From: Hyperoodon ampullatus
Taxonomy: Eukaryota > Chordata > Mammalia > Artiodactyla > Ziphiidae
DNA: 64,000 bases
Assembly (NCBI GenBank): GCA_949752795.1
Contig: OX457056.1
Coordinates: 176,228,428-176,292,427 of the forward strand
Direction of reading: 5' to 3'
Positions 9,776-22,400 of the stretch are shown here, piece by piece (the stretch's first letter is position 1; every line of letters begins with the position of its first letter). A program made the position numbers and the translations under genes. The notes under the pieces are model-generated. The model was not told the DNA's origin and ran no database searches. It worked only from the letters and a program-made list of their open reading frames with translations.

Positions 9776-11190
9776 TCATTATGAGAAGAACATGGAGAAA
9801 GGACAACGAAAAGAGCTGTTAGAAAAGAACAGATCAGCTGGGGTCAGGAGCAAGTAGACCTGGAGACTCAGACGCTCAAATTTAGGTTAGAGGACAAAGA
9901 GTTTAGGAAAAAACCCAGAATTTCTGAGCAGAGTTGTGATGTGCTGAAAGCAGTATTTAAGGCAAATTATTCTGACTACAGATGTTTTGCTTGATATGGA
10001 GTGTTTATAAAAAGCCATCACAATGCACATTAAATAATCCAATATAAAAAATTAGTTAACAGAAATAAGCCCAGATATAATCCAAAACTCTTTCCAAAAA
10101 AAGACACTAACTACCCAATGTAAGAAGTGTTTAGTCTTAAGTATTTAAAATTATTTTATTGTAAGAATTGAGCTGAGAGGGGCAAAAAAAAAAAAAGCTT
10201 CCATGGTGCAGAAAACATACAGCATCCTGATTTAGGGCATAGTGTACTCTGAGACTATTTTCTCACCAAAAAATCACAGTTGTTTTTTTCTTTTTTTAAT
10301 ATGGTCTTCTTAAAAAAAGCCCTCCTGTAGTCAACAAAGAAGAAAGAGGTTTTCAATTTTTTTTATTTCAGTAAGGATTTTATTCTATCCTGGGAAGCAG
10401 TTTCTGTGCAGAGCTGCAGAGCTGGGTACCGTATTGGTTGGGCTCTAGGGTCGAAGTCAAAGCCTCAAAGGGTGTTATAAACCTGATGGGCATAAATCAA
10501 GGAGGCCCCAGAGGGATGAATTTGGGGTCCATTGTGTTGCTATTCCAACTCCCAAATGAGGCACCCTGGGACTTTAACAATACAGAGTCACCAGAGAGTG
10601 GAGGGGAGAGGCTAGGAGAAGCCTGGGATATGAGGGACGGGGGGAGTGGAAGCTGACCCAGAGGCAGAACTGGGTAGGGGGAGAGAGCCTGGCATCTGCA
10701 GAGCAAGTTACAAGCTGGGGAAAATAACACAAAGACATCAATCCAATAGAAAGCAGAGAGATATCAGGCACTGGCCCTAACCAGGAACTAGGTGAGGGGG
10801 CAGCTAGGATAGGAATGGCCAACACGAGTGGGCAGAACTCCAGCAGGAGACAGAAGAGAAAGTTCTAGAAGCAAGCTCTAGGGAAGGGAATTCAGAAGAG
10901 TAACAGACTAGCTAGGATTCTACATCCTGTGGGCAGGGGTGATCAGAGGTGCCAGTTTCATCCCCCAGATCTCAGCAGCGGGTCTAGACAGGCACACACA
11001 CGGAGCTGTAGCCCTCAAGATCTAAGGACTTGATTCTCAAACCGCAAAGGGTGCTGGGTATTCTCCCCGACCAACCCATAAGCAAATACATGTCACCAAC
11101 ATCCGACTGCCAGCCCCAAACCTGGGCATGTGCTCGGTGACCTTGGAGTTTCCCCCCTACTTATGGAGCACGGAACTGTTGTTTACCAAA
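9776..11190. other. Mostly unassigned; weak L2-like piece
   Basis: About 9890-10010 resembles the L2 text near GAGTTGTGATGTGCTGAAAG and AATTATTCTGACTACAGATG. The rest is unassigned. 10430-11100 is somewhat G-rich, but CpG is low and there is no CpG island. Confidence 0.45.
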
Positions 11191-11206
11191 ACCTGTTCGT
11201 CTTTTT

Positions 11207-11401
11207 TTTGGCGGTACGCAGGCCTCTCACTGTTGTGGTCTCTCCCGTTGCGGAGCACAGGCTCCGGACGCACAGGCTCAGCGGCCATGGCTCACGGGCC
11301 CAGCTGCTCCGCGGCATGTGGGATCTTCCCGGACCGGGGCACGAACTCGTGTCCCCTGCATCGGCAGGCGGACTCTCAGCCACTGCACCACCAGGGAAGC
11401 C
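11207..11401 (-). mobile_element. CHR-type SINE
   Basis: Antisense copy: T-run, CACAGGCTCCGGACGCACAG, and terminal CCACCAGGGAAGCCC. Target duplication CCTGTTCGTCTTTTT (11192-11206) and CCTGTTGGTCTTTTT (11402-11416) differ at one base. The A-tail is short. Confidence 0.93.
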
Positions 11402-11416
11402 CCTGTTGGTCTTTTT

Positions 11417-12234
11417 AAACAGCCTCCTCCTCCCTCTAGACCGGATGCTCCTCAGAAGCAGGTAGCACTTTGTATGCTTCTTTCGTACTCTTGTGGAACT
11501 TAATGCTGCAGAGTGAGTGCTTTAAAACCACCCATTAAACAAATCCTGTCTGGAGGTCTCCACCAGCCTTAAGGCTGAATTGAAAGAAGCCGTCTCCCAG
11601 CACAGGTGGGGCAGGGGTTCATTAGCTGATAGTCAGTGTTCTCTCTGGACAACATGCAGGGCTCTTCAAAGGCTGGCAGAGGATCTTGGGATTTCAGGGC
11701 CATGTTGCACATGTCTAATCCTACCGGCATTGCCAGCAGTAGAACCAAAATCTGTCTTACTGCGGTAGGATCTGCAAAGCCAAGTGACTCTTTAACATAA
11801 TCAATCATTTTTTCAAATCCTCTTTCGTCTTAAATACCAATCTGATTCCTTTGCTAAGAAACTAGGTGTGTATTCTGCAAGCCACAAAGCATTGCTGATT
11901 AGTAATCAGAGTAGCTAAGTATACAGATGGGAACCGGAGTGGAGATTGAGAGATGAGCCAATCGGTCTGGGTCCCCCCGTCCACTGTGGGTTTTTTTTTT
12001 TTAAGTCAGGGACGATGTCCTCCATCTTCATCAATATTGTATCAACCAAAGAAACAAGTGGTTCTATTCTCTTGTTTTCTAGAGCAGAAACTGGCCAAGT
12101 GATTCTATTCTCTCGTTCACTGGTGTAGAGGACGCAGCCACTACAATTTTGAGTTCCTGACTCGTGAGGCTTGCTAAGGACAAGGCAAGAGTGGGGCAGA
12201 AGATGAAAAAAAAATATTTTTTGGAGGTTCAGAA
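11417..12234. other. Unassigned; minus-strand open frame at 11569-11808
   Basis: No recognised element. The 79-codon minus-strand frame opens MIDYVKESLGFADPTAVRQ and has a hydrophobic stretch (ILVLLLAMPVG). It has no match I can name and may be chance or part of an old LTR-like repeat. Confidence 0.35.
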
Positions 12235-12375
12235 CCTCACTATGTCACTTACTACTGCTTTAAGCTCAGAAAAGTTGCTGAACCTCTCTTATCTGTACAA
12301 TATGATATTACCTACCGCACAGATTGAAATAAGTTTAAGTAGGTTAATCAATATCCTTGGAGCACTGGGGATGCT
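12235..12375 (+). mobile_element. MIR fragment
   Basis: Degraded sense MIR: TATGTCACTTACTACTGCTT, then AAGTTGCTGAACCTCTCTTA, TCTGTACAATATGATATTAC and ACCGCACAGATTGAAATAAG. Confidence 0.6.
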
Positions 12376-12572
12376 CCATTAATCTTCATTCACATTCTCT
12401 TGGCTCTCCATCACCCAAGTCTTCTGACATTCTAGAAACCCAGGACCACAGGTGGGAATTTGTTGAAACACTGGAGCTAGAGCATTTGATTTTGAAAAGA
12501 AATGATATGGCCCTTCCTGATTGGGTTCAGAAAGCACCTTATCATTAGGACAACTCTAGACCAGAGAAACTG

Positions 12573-13068
12573 AGATGTATTGGTCTGCTATTGCTGCTAC
12601 AACAAATTACCTCAAACTCTGTGATTTAAAGTGATGCAAATGTATTACCTTACAGTTCTGTCCATCAGAATTCTGGTCTCGCCAGGCTAAAATCAAGGCA
12701 CTGGCAGGTCTGACTTCCTTTCTGGAGGCTCTGGGGAGGACCGTTTCCTCATGCAGTGGGGTTGTTGGCAGAATTTAGTTCCTGGCACACAGACCCTGCA
12801 CCTCGGGACCAGCACCGGGGCATCATATCCTTCTCATGCTGCCCTTTCTTTCCCTCTCACCACAGCTAGGAAAAGTTCTCCGATTTTAAAGACTCACATG
12901 ATTAGACTGGGTCCACTCGGATAATCCAAGAGAATCTCTCCATCTCAAGGTCTGTAACCTTAATCATATCTGCAAAGTGCCTCTGGCCATGTCAGGTAAC
13001 ATTCACAGACTCTGGCGGGTCGGGACGTGAACATTTGGAGGGACGGGAGCCTTATTTTGCCTCCCAGG
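12573..13068 (-). mobile_element. MLT1-type (ERVL-MaLR) solo LTR
   Basis: Antisense MaLR LTR signature: TATTGGTCTGCTATTGCTGC at the left end, CTTACAGTTCTG, and a right portion with GTCTGTAACCTTAATCATAT. No retroviral internal genes are present. Old and diverged. Confidence 0.7.
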
Positions 13069-14660
13069 CTACTTGCTGAACATAATTCATTAAAGTGTGC
13101 ACCAGTTTACACCTAGAATGCCGGGACCTGGGTCAGGGAAGGTTATTGGTGGGGTATTTCTACCACTGAGTTCTCTTCTAATTAGCTAAAATTACGTTTC
13201 CCCAGATAGTGTTAAGAAAAAACAACACTAACATATCATTTAGAAGCGTTCCTTTGTTGTTGACTTGGACTTTTCACAGTAGGCAGGTTCAGCTTAAACC
13301 AAAATGGGAAAAAGCGTTCAGGGAATCTGCCCCCAGCAAAGAAAAGCCAGGAACTGGCTTCGTCACCCAGGACCAGCTTCCCTCAGAAAGCTGCGGTGAC
13401 TTACCAAAGCTACATTTGTCATGACCTCATCTCTGCTCCTATTTACAACAAACAGAAACAACTCACAATTCATGACTGATGGCATGGGAAACAGGAGGCA
13501 AACAGATTTTAAAAGCCTTGTCCATCATCCTTTCTATAGCTCCTGAGGCGTGGCCAAGCCTCCACCTTATTAGTCAAGGGACATTCTAAGTAACTTTCCA
13601 ACCAAGCTAAATAGGCGTGGGTGCCGGAAAAAGGCAAGAAGGGTCGAGTGAGAAGACAAAACAGACACAATGAACCCTGTGCCTTTTATTGGCAAAAAAA
13701 CAGGAGCTGCCTGCCACTCATATCTTCATCCACGGCAAGATGTCCCTTCAATCCATGCCCTCTCCCCTTCTCCAAATTGGATTTATAATCTCCAGCCCCT
13801 TATACAGAATCCCTGGTACGGGTCAATGACTGTCATTGTGAAATACAAGAAAGAGAAAAGCTTACCACTTCCTAATGCTTTTTAGCCCCAAAGCACAATA
13901 GTACCTTTTATATTTTTTTCAACAAATGCCTCATATGAAATGATAATGTTAATTTATCTGAGATTATTGGCTAGAGAAGAGCAAGCACTGGCACCCAGCA
14001 GTCACGCACCAGCAAAGCAGCACTTGACCAGCAGGGTGGGGTGGGGAAGAACTGATATTCCTATTGTTATATTAGGATCCTATTTACATTTTGGCCATCA
14101 ACTTAAGGCCAGCTGAAGCAAGGCATCCTAAACTTATTGCAATCCTCACTACTATCTCTGTAAGAGATAATGAGTTTCCCGAGCATGTGTGAACTGTACT
14201 AGGCAAGCTACAGGGAGTCCCTCTCAGTCAATATTTTCATAGAAAGTCACTTCATGGGAAGGCCCAGGGTCTGACCTAAGCTAATAAATGATTATCCTTT
14301 GCTACTAAAATCAGGACCCTAATTAACTTGCTAATTGTTGGTCTCTGTTCACAGACATTAACCTGAGTTATCCTACCGTATACACCTGTAAGTAAATTAC
14401 AGGCTCTATGCTGAAGATGAACCTTCTGTCCAAGAGGACAAATGTGACTTCAGTGTGTCAGCCACACCTAATTCTTTTAAGTGACCAAGTGTAAAAGATT
14501 CTATTAGGGGCATTTCTCCAAGCAAATTAAATGGACACAAACTGCCTCTAATAATTTATTTCCTCAGTAGAGTCTGTGGGCACCACTCTTTGAAAGGCAC
14601 AGTTTCCTTGTTCATACATTTCTCCTTTATAACAGTAACAGCTACCCTTGCTGGCTTTCC
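13069..14660. other. Unassigned sequence
   Basis: About 1.6 kb with no named repeat. Frames of 71 codons at 13209-13424 and 13670-13885 lack conserved-looking content and are treated as chance. Confidence 0.5.
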
Positions 14661-14664
14661 AAGC

Positions 14665-14815
14665 AGTCTAAGCTAAACATTGTATGTTCATTATCACCCT
14701 GAATCCCCACAAAGAACTATGAGGTATACGGTATTATTATGCCCATTTTATAGAAGAGGAAACGAGGTATAGGGAGTTCAAGTGACTTGTCTTAGCCTAT
14801 ACTGTTAGTGTCCAT
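14665..14815 (-). mobile_element. MIR fragment
   Basis: Antisense MIR: TATTATTATGCCCATTTTAT, AGAAGAGGAAACGAGGTATA and CAAGTGACTTGTCTTAGCC. Confidence 0.75.
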
Positions 14816-14829
14816 CCATATCTGATCTG

Positions 14830-15162
14830 CAATGGACTGAATATTTGTGTTCCCCCTGCAAATACATATGTTGAAATCCTAACCTCCAAGGTAATGGAAC
14901 TAGTAGGTGGGAGGGTGGTGCCCACATGAGTGGGATTAGTGCCCTTATAAAAGGGACCCTAGAGAGCTCTTCTGACCTCTTTCTACCATGTGAGGATACA
15001 AGAAGTCAGCAAGCGAGAAGAGGGCCCTCACCAGATCCTGACCGTGCTGGCACCCTGATCTCGGACTTCCAGCCTCCAGACCTGTGAGAAATAAATTTCC
15101 ATTGTTTATAAGCCACCCAGTCTATGGTACTTTGTTATAGCAGCCAAGCTGACTAAGACACC
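14830..15162 (+). mobile_element. MLT1-type (ERVL-MaLR) solo LTR
   Basis: LTR text: AATGGACTGAATATTTGTGT, ACATATGTTGAAATCCTAAC, GTGCCCTTATAAAAGGGACC (a TATA-like element), ACTTCCAGCCTCCAGACCTG, then poly(A) signal AATAAATTTCC and AGCCACCCAGTCTATGGTAC. Solo LTR without internal genes. Confidence 0.88.
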
Positions 15163-16009
15163 CTCCATACTCACAGGTTAGCATCCTTAGCTTTTTCCTG
15201 AAGCCCAGACTCTGCCCCAGGGCTTTCTCTATTCACAAGAGCACCTGGGCTTATGAGTAGGGCAGTATGCAAGTGCCAAGGAGTTGATGTTCCCTGTCCC
15301 AGGAGCATCCCTCAAATAAAGACAAATGGGAGTTGGTGGGTAATACTTGAGCTTCCTTGCCCCTTGGGTGGGACAGGCTGAGGAAGGTCTGTATGGTTAT
15401 CCAGAGGTCCCAGCAGAACTGGATTTCTGGTGCCCACAGCTGTCTCCTGGTCATTAACACACCTTGCACTGGCTTCCTGACCCTCTCCCCCAAGACAGTC
15501 GAGGGCCTCCAAATAAATGTGCACCCAGATAAGTAACTGCAACTCAAGTCTAAGACTTGGGGTCAGCTTCTGGGAGAAGCCAACCTACAATATTTGTCCA
15601 AGGCCATATCACCAGTAAATGGCGTGGCTGAAACCAAACCCAGGATAGCTGATGCCAAAGTCCAGACTCCTGCCCCCTAAATTATACCATCTCCTTTCAT
15701 CACGGATGTCTGGTGTCTTTACAAAAATTTGCCATCCCATATCTGGCATCATATTTAATCAATGTATTCAAGTAATGAATTGAAATTAGACTTTTCCACA
15801 TTTTTGTTATATATTTGTTCCTGCCCTTATTTCTACCAGCAGCTCTGCTTGCTAAATTAAATAGTCTGTGTTGAAGGCTGTAAAAGGCATTAACTCTGAC
15901 CTCCCTTCTGATGCAACCATTTCATCTCTACATCCCTGACCTGACATATGGCCATCCTACCTGTCATCTGAGCTATCTCTAGAAATGGTTGAGTCCTTCC
16001 TGTTAGTAG
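15163..16009. other. Unassigned with MIR fragment at 15590-15695
   Basis: The embedded minus-strand MIR piece reads TTGTCCAAGGCCATATCACC and CCAAAGTCCAGACTCCTGCC. A frame of 98 codons at 15251-15547 (minus) has no recognisable product. Confidence 0.5.
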
Positions 16010-16222
16010 AGGGCTAACATTTATGTGTACTCATGATATTTCAGAGGTGTCACTCATGTTATCTCACTAATCCTCACAACAGCCCTTTCGAGCAAGTGTG
16101 ATTATTTCCATTTTACAGATGAGTAAATTGAGGCTGGTAACCTGTTAAGGTCATGCAGTTAGTATGTGGCAGAGTTAGAAGTGAAATCCAGGTCTCTCTG
16201 ACCCCAAAGCCCAAGCTCTTTT
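16010..16222 (-). mobile_element. MIR, first of a tandem pair
   Basis: Antisense MIR: TCTCACTAATCCTCACAACA, TTTCCATTTTACAGATGAG, then GGTCATGCAGTTAGTATGTG and CCAGGTCTCTCTGACCCC. Confidence 0.85.
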
Positions 16223-16225
16223 TGT

Positions 16226-16436
16226 GTAACAAATAGTGTTTCCATGCGCCAGGTACTGCTCCAAGGTCTTAAAGTACTAACTTATTTAAAGTAACCCTAT
16301 GAAATAGATCCTATCATTATCCCCATTTTATAGTTGTGATAAGTAAGGCACAGAGAAGTTAAGTAACTTGCACAGGTCACACAGTACATGGCAGAGGCCA
16401 TATTCAAAACCAGGCACTCTGGCTTCTAGCCCATGT
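16226..16436 (-). mobile_element. MIR, second of a tandem pair
   Basis: Second antisense MIR in the same orientation, beginning three or four bases after the first: CATGCGCCAGGTACTGCTCC, TTATCCCCATTTTATAG, GAAGTTAAGTAACTTGCACA and CAGGCACTCTGGCTTCTAG. Confidence 0.85.
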
Positions 16437-17480
16437 TTTTAAACATTATTTTTTGTTAACTCTCTTAACCATGATGCTCTTTATTGACACAAATCCTTAT
16501 ACTGCATTTAAGTGTCCTCAGTGTCACTTCTGCCCAATGTTCTTAGTTTTGCCTTCCAGAATACAAAACTAGTCTCCTCTCTTTCCCCTTGATAAAACTA
16601 TAAATATTCAAAGATGGCGATCCTGTTTCTTCTCACAAGGTCTCCGTTCCCTAACAATGCCTTGACTTTGAAACCCTTCACTGTACCATCCAGGCCCTAT
16701 GGAAACTCTCTATCCCTGTTGCCAACTTCTCTGAGCTGAGTTCCCCCAGGTGTGGCTGGACCACTTCACAGACCAATATGAAGATGACTTCCCATGCCCC
16801 AGTGCAGGACTCGGATTAGTGACGCCTGAGGGTGGCTTGGCCTTTTTTAGCATCTGGTTCCCATAAAGAATCTCAGCAAAGAAGATGTGTTCTCATCCTT
16901 TTCCACCCCCATTTTCACACACCCATCCTTCTACTATACCAGGCAGGCAGCACGGAAGAGCGGGGCCATTGCAAATATATTGGGTTGGCTACAGACAGGC
17001 CAACACCTTCATTTCCTTTGGTATTATTTTTCCACTGAAGTTGTGCATTTGTTTAAGGTTTAAAAACAGAGATTTACCTGCCCAGTTATGTAGCAAACAT
17101 TTATGGAGAGCCTCTCTATGTCAGCGCCAGTGCCGGGAACTGGGAATATAACAATAGTTGCTGCTCTCCACAAGCTCAAACCTTGTAAGAAAGATAGGCA
17201 TGACCAAATAAGCTTCATCCAGATTCCCCCTCCCCCTCTCCTCACCTCTAAACACTTCTTGAGTGTTTTAGGCTCAGTCCTTCCACCTTGTCCCTTCAGA
17301 ACAAACACTCTTCTCCAGAGATCCTATCCGGTCCTGTAGCTTGACTACCATCTGCATGCCGATGCCACCCATTCTGTGCACCTCCAGCCCAGACTCTGCC
17401 CTAACTCCACACCACTGTGTCCATCTGCCCACACACCACCTCACCTTGGATATCAAAAGGTATCTTAAGTTCAACCTGAC
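16437..17480. other. Mostly unassigned; small L2-like piece
   Basis: About 17090-17210 resembles sense L2: CAAACATTTATGGAGAGCC, then CTCTCCACAAGCTCAAACCT. The remainder is unassigned, including a CCCCCTCCCCC run near 17225. Confidence 0.45.
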
Positions 17481-17495
17481 TAAAACCACATTTTT

Positions 17496-17703
17496 TTTTT
17501 TTTTTTTTTTTGCAGTACGCGGGCCTCTCACCGCTGTGGCCTCTTCCACTGTGGAGCACAGGCTCCAGACATGCAGGCTCAGCGGCCATGGCTCACGGGC
17601 CCAGCCGCTCCGTGGCACGTGGGGTCCTCCCAGACTGGGGCACGAACCCGCGTCCCCTGCATCAGCAGGCGAACTCTCAACTACTGCGCCACCAGGGAAG
17701 CCC
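17496..17703 (-). mobile_element. CHR-type SINE
   Basis: Antisense, with target duplication TAAAACCACATTTTT at 17481-17495 and 17704-17718. Ends CCACCAGGGAAGCCC. Several CpG sites changed, so probably not the youngest copy. Confidence 0.95.
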
Positions 17704-17728
17704 TAAAACCACATTTTTGATCCTCACT

Positions 17729-18177
17729 GTTATGAGTTGAATTGTATCCTCCAAAATGGTATGTTCAAGTCCTAACACCCAGTACTTGGAAATGTGACCT
17801 TATTTGGAAATAAGATCTTTGCAGATGTGATCAAGTTAAGATGAGGTCATACTGGATTAGGATGGGCCTTACTCCAATGACTGGTGTCCTTATAAGAGGG
17901 AAATTGGACACAGACACAGGGAGAATGCCATGTGACTATGGAGGCCAAAACTGGAGGGATGTATCTACAAGCCAAGAAATGCCAAGGACTTTAAACACTA
18001 GAAGCTAGAAGAGGCAAGGGAGGATTCTTCCTTAGAGCCTTCAGAGAAAGGATGACCTTGCTGACACCTTAATTTTGGACTATAAGCCTCCAGAACTGGG
18101 AGACAATACACTTCTATTGTTTTAAGACATCCAAGTCTGTGGCAATTTGTTACAGTAGCCCTAGGAAATGAATACAC
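17729..18177 (+). mobile_element. MLT1A-like (ERVL-MaLR) solo LTR
   Basis: Close to full length: TGTTATGAGTTGAATTGTAT start, GACCTTATTTGGAAATAAG, GCAGATGTGATCAAGTTAAG, GGTGTCCTTATAAGAGGG, AAGCCTCCAGAACTGGGAGA, ending TTTGTTACAGTAGCCCTAGG. No internal viral genes nearby. Confidence 0.9.
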
Positions 18178-18239
18178 ACCCCCAAAACCCACACCTTCTA
18201 TCTGAGTGGAAGGTAAATCCATTCCTCCCATTGATCAGG

Positions 18240-18740
18240 CCGATTCTCCACTTCTTTCACTCTCACAGCTCACATTCAATCCATCAGGAATGTCAACATT
18301 CAAATACATCCAGAATCTGACATCTCACTACCTGCACAGCTGCCACTCATTCAGGCCACCATCAACTCTCCCCTGGATCAGAGCAAAGACCACCTAACTG
18401 GCCTCCCTGCTGCCACCCTGAGGCAGCCACAGTCCATTCTCCACACTGGAATGTGTGCTGCTGGAATGCATTTCTAAAAACGTAGATCAGATTATTTCAC
18501 TCCTTGCTCAACCATCCTATGACTCCAGAGTAAAATCCAAGCTCCTTTCTATAGCTCACAAGCACTCCTTGTGGTCCCATCATCCCCTCCTGGAACACGT
18601 CCCCACCTCTATCCATCCCTTCCTCTGCTCCAGCCACACTGATATCCTATCTGATCAGAGCCCATCTATATGGCACCCCTCTCACTCACTGTTCCTGCTT
18701 ATTTGCCTTCTGAGCGCTGACCACCATCACCATCACCTGG
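18240..18740 (-). mobile_element. L2 fragment
   Basis: Antisense L2-like text: CTCACTACCTGCACAGC, CTAACTGGCCTCCCTGCTGC, GAGTAAAATCCAAGCTCCTT, then CTCCAGCCACACTGATATCC and GTTCCTGCTTATTTGCC. Confidence 0.65.
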
Positions 18741-18884
18741 CTGTTATGTATGTGCCTGTGTATTGTCTAGCTCCCTCCCTAGAAGAGGGGCGTGGTGTTT
18801 CAGCACGGCTCCTTTCCAGGCACTGGAACAGTACCCTGTGCATCAAAGACTTTCAGTACATCTGTTGAAGCAGGAAAGTGCTGG

Positions 18885-19010
18885 AGAGGGCATAGACCCA
18901 GCAGCTGTGGTGTCAAAGGGGCAGGACCTAGTTCCACCCTAGAGCTCAGTTTTTCTTTTCACCTCTAAAAGGGGAATAATAATATCTATCCCCTGGGATA
19001 ATGCAATGCT
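18885..19010 (+). mobile_element. MIR fragment
   Basis: Diverged sense MIR ending TCACCTCTAAAAGGGGAATA, ATAATATCTATCCCC and GGGATAATGCAATGC. Confidence 0.5.
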
Positions 19011-19119
19011 TATATATAGCATAAGCCACAACATAGTTGAAATCAGCTATATTACATAGCTTAAATATGGATATATAAATATATATCTTATATAGAGCTT
19101 AAATACAGATAAGGAGTGT

Positions 19120-19435
19120 CTAGTGGGCAGTGCCTAGTGCAGGATAGGAATTCAATAGAATGCAAGGGCTTCACGAAGGAGGTAGCCCTCGAACTAGCTC
19201 TTGGTGGGTGAGGAGTGCGGGAATTGCGGGCAATGAGGCGGGGACCTGCATGAAGTGTGCAGGCAACCACCTGCCAGTGGTTAGTGTGGCTGGAACACAA
19301 GTGAAGCACGGCAGGCAGCTAGGGAGGAACAGGAAGAGAAGGAGGTGGGGGCAGGTGGCAGCTGATGAGAGATGCAGCCGGGGCCAGAGCCCAAAAGGCT
19401 TTCTAGGGGACAGGGAAAGACAAAATCTGATTTAA
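19120..19435 (+). mobile_element. L2 fragment
   Basis: Sense L2-like text: GGAGGTAGCCCTCGAACTAG, AGTGTGGCTGGAACACAAG, AGATGCAGCCGGGGCCAGAG and a final ACAAAATCTGATTT. Confidence 0.55.
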
Positions 19436-22400
19436 ATGACAAACGGGAAAACGGTTAATACGAAATACGTCAGGGATTCAGAGACCCTAAAACTCCCCAG
19501 TTTACCTCTGAGAGTCGAACTGCTAAGTTCCCACAGCAATATAGTCACTAAGGCCTGAAAGGGAGAATTTTTTTTCCTTTCACGACCAGTATCAGCAAGA
19601 ATCTCATGAACTTTCCCCAAAGGAGATTAATTCATTCTGTCTCTGTCTCTCTGGCTCTCTCTTTTTCTGTCTCTATCTATCTCTCTGTTTCAATATACTA
19701 TTCTATAGATGGGTTGTGCACGTGACACCCTGAGTTTGATCATTTCCTGTTTGAATGCCTCTGTTCTGACTTTTAGGCTTAAAAGATCAAAGAGAAAAAT
19801 CTAGTATTTTTTAGTGAAAGAAACCCAGGTGAAGGCTAGAGAAATGTATACCCAGGGCCCCAACAAAAAGAAAAAAGCAGAATCCAATCCAACGCCCACC
19901 TCCTGTTGTTAAGCGGGCAAAGACCACACCATCCGCTAGAGAAACCCTGTTCTGACCTGTTAGAAAGTCAAGACATCAGAAGAGGCAAAGGGGCAGGAGG
20001 CTCGCAGCAAGAACATGAAGCATGTCCCTCCCCTTGGACCAGTCTCCTCAAACACAAATGCGTTGTCCAGAAGATTTTCCCACGTGGGAATAAAGACAAA
20101 ACAATAAGCTGGACTTCAGTCCAACCCTGACATTCTGAAGGAGTTTTTCTGTCATAATAAAACTTTAAGACTAACAAGACCAAGTCCCATGTGAAATTCA
20201 CATTCCTTCAGGATTGCAATTTACCCAGAATATTCTTCACAGACCTATCCCTGGTATCGTATTCTGAAGAGACTCCAGTCATGGGTCCCCACCCACCAGT
20301 GCCTACCTTTGAGCTCACCCACTTCAGATACTGGATATGATCATCTTCCTTTTTTCTTTTTAGTATATATCTCCTACCATCTCCTTTGGCTGCTCCAGAT
20401 TCCTATGCCAATTCCAGCTCAAGCACAATCCCTGAGACCTAGCAGGCAATCTATAAAAGTGTGCTGAACTGGTGAATGAATGAATGGATTCATTCATGAT
20501 CCAAAGATCAAAGATCTGTTTTTCTTGGGGTAAAGAAGTAAAGAAGTAAATTCACTGAGCATTTTTTTCTTTTTTTTTTTTAAGCAGGGTGCAGAGGAAG
20601 ATGAAATGATTAGGTTTTTTCCCTCCACAAATTAAATCCCACAGCCAAGAGGTAGCCAATTACAAGCTGCATTGCCTTAAAGTAAAGAGAAGTATTTATT
20701 GGTCCCTTTCTCCTCACTTTCAGAAAAGGATTGAGATCCTTGCTTCTAACTTTCTAAGAAATGTCTAGAGGTGGTTTGCAAGTCTCTTCATCTGAACAGT
20801 TATACTCATCTCCCTTAGCTGACATAGTCAGGCACAGTCTGTTCCCAAGAATCCTGGTTAAGCAACTACCGCTGACTTCCACGCTTGGATTTCAGTAGAA
20901 TGATGCCCAGCATATGATGACCTTCCTTTTATGAGACAAAGTGAGGCACTAGAGAGCACACACAGAGGCCCCTTTGAAATATCATGCCTGCAAAAAAAAA
21001 AACCTCAAGATGTCTTAAAGCTCACTGAAAAAGAATCAATATAGGACCTTATTCCAAAAGACCCCAATAATCATTAGGAATTTCTATTCAGCCCACTGCC
21101 AAGTACAGATTCTAGGGCATCTCCTCACCTGGATGTCATTCTTTCCCACTCTCACTTCAAGCTTTTCTGAAACACTGGATTCTTTTCAGGAAATGTGCCC
21201 AGAGACAATGCCTTTATTTCCCACAGGAAACCCCTTCACAGAGTTTGAATGCCTTTTTGGTGAAAAGTGTGAAAGTCAATCTCATTCACGTACTCAGAGC
21301 ATTTATAAACCTTTTGTACATTCCAATTATACAATACTTTTTGCCAAAGAAAAATTGGGTTGACTTATCTCGGCCCCAATCTTTTATTCAGAGGCTGGGC
21401 TCCCTTATATGTTGAGACCTAACACTCATGATGGTTCAATATAAATATTTGGTGCCAGCTTGAAGCAACTGTATCACTAATTACTATTGAATTATAGTGG
21501 AAATCATATAGAAGTACTTATAACATTCAGACTAGGACAAGAATGAGTCCATGTGACTGTTATTAACACAGCATTCAGTTCAGTAATATACCATAATGAT
21601 CTGGCTATTATATTAAAGTGTTACTAAATATTCACTTAGCTCCAAAAAAACACAGTGGGTGTGACGTTCCTTGGTCAGATTTGGAATTGAAACAGTGCTC
21701 TTTGTCGGATTTGAGCCTGGTCTGAAGCCCCAACAGACAAAGTCTGCCTACTAAAGGAATGTTTACAGAGACACAGAAAATACCCACAGAAGGAAGCAGT
21801 TTATCATAAACAATACAAATATTTACTTGATTATTTAATGGGTGCCCAGCATGTCTGTCCTTAATGCAGCATTAGCTGACATCAGGAACACACCATATGT
21901 GCAAATAATTAATTCAAATTATGCTTTCCTTCCAGTGAGTTCTCTTATAAAGGAGGGGAATTAATGTGGAGGCATATTCAGGAGGAGGGAATTAGAGGCA
22001 CTCTCTCCATGTCTGCCTTTATGGGTACCTAGTTTTTAATACTTCATCCTCACTGTCATCCTGCTGCCAAGAGCTGATGGCATTTGAAATGCTCCTACCG
22101 TGTTCCTTATGTAATCAGTAGGATGACTAACACAGCGATTAAAAACCTGACTTGGCTGGAGATTTTCTTATAAGATTAAGCTTTAGAGGCCCAAGATCGC
22201 CAGAATAAGTCCACCTCTTTTAACAACCACCACAACTGCAAAATAATCGGCTTGCAAATATCAACAGTGGATGATCCATCATTCCTAGCTTTCAGGAATG
22301 GAAAGGGAGGAAGGCCATTCAGATGAATATAAAGTGTTTCCAGTGAAGGTGCTTGAGGCTTATTTATAATAAAGACATTCATACTCTATGAAGGGGTTCC

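Noticed and set aside
10430..11100. CpG island or promoter
   Set aside because: G-rich in places, but few CpGs and no transcript structure.
12573..13068. Endogenous retrovirus with genes
   Set aside because: Only LTR-type sequence is present; no gag, pol or env frame was seen beside any of the MLT1-type LTRs.
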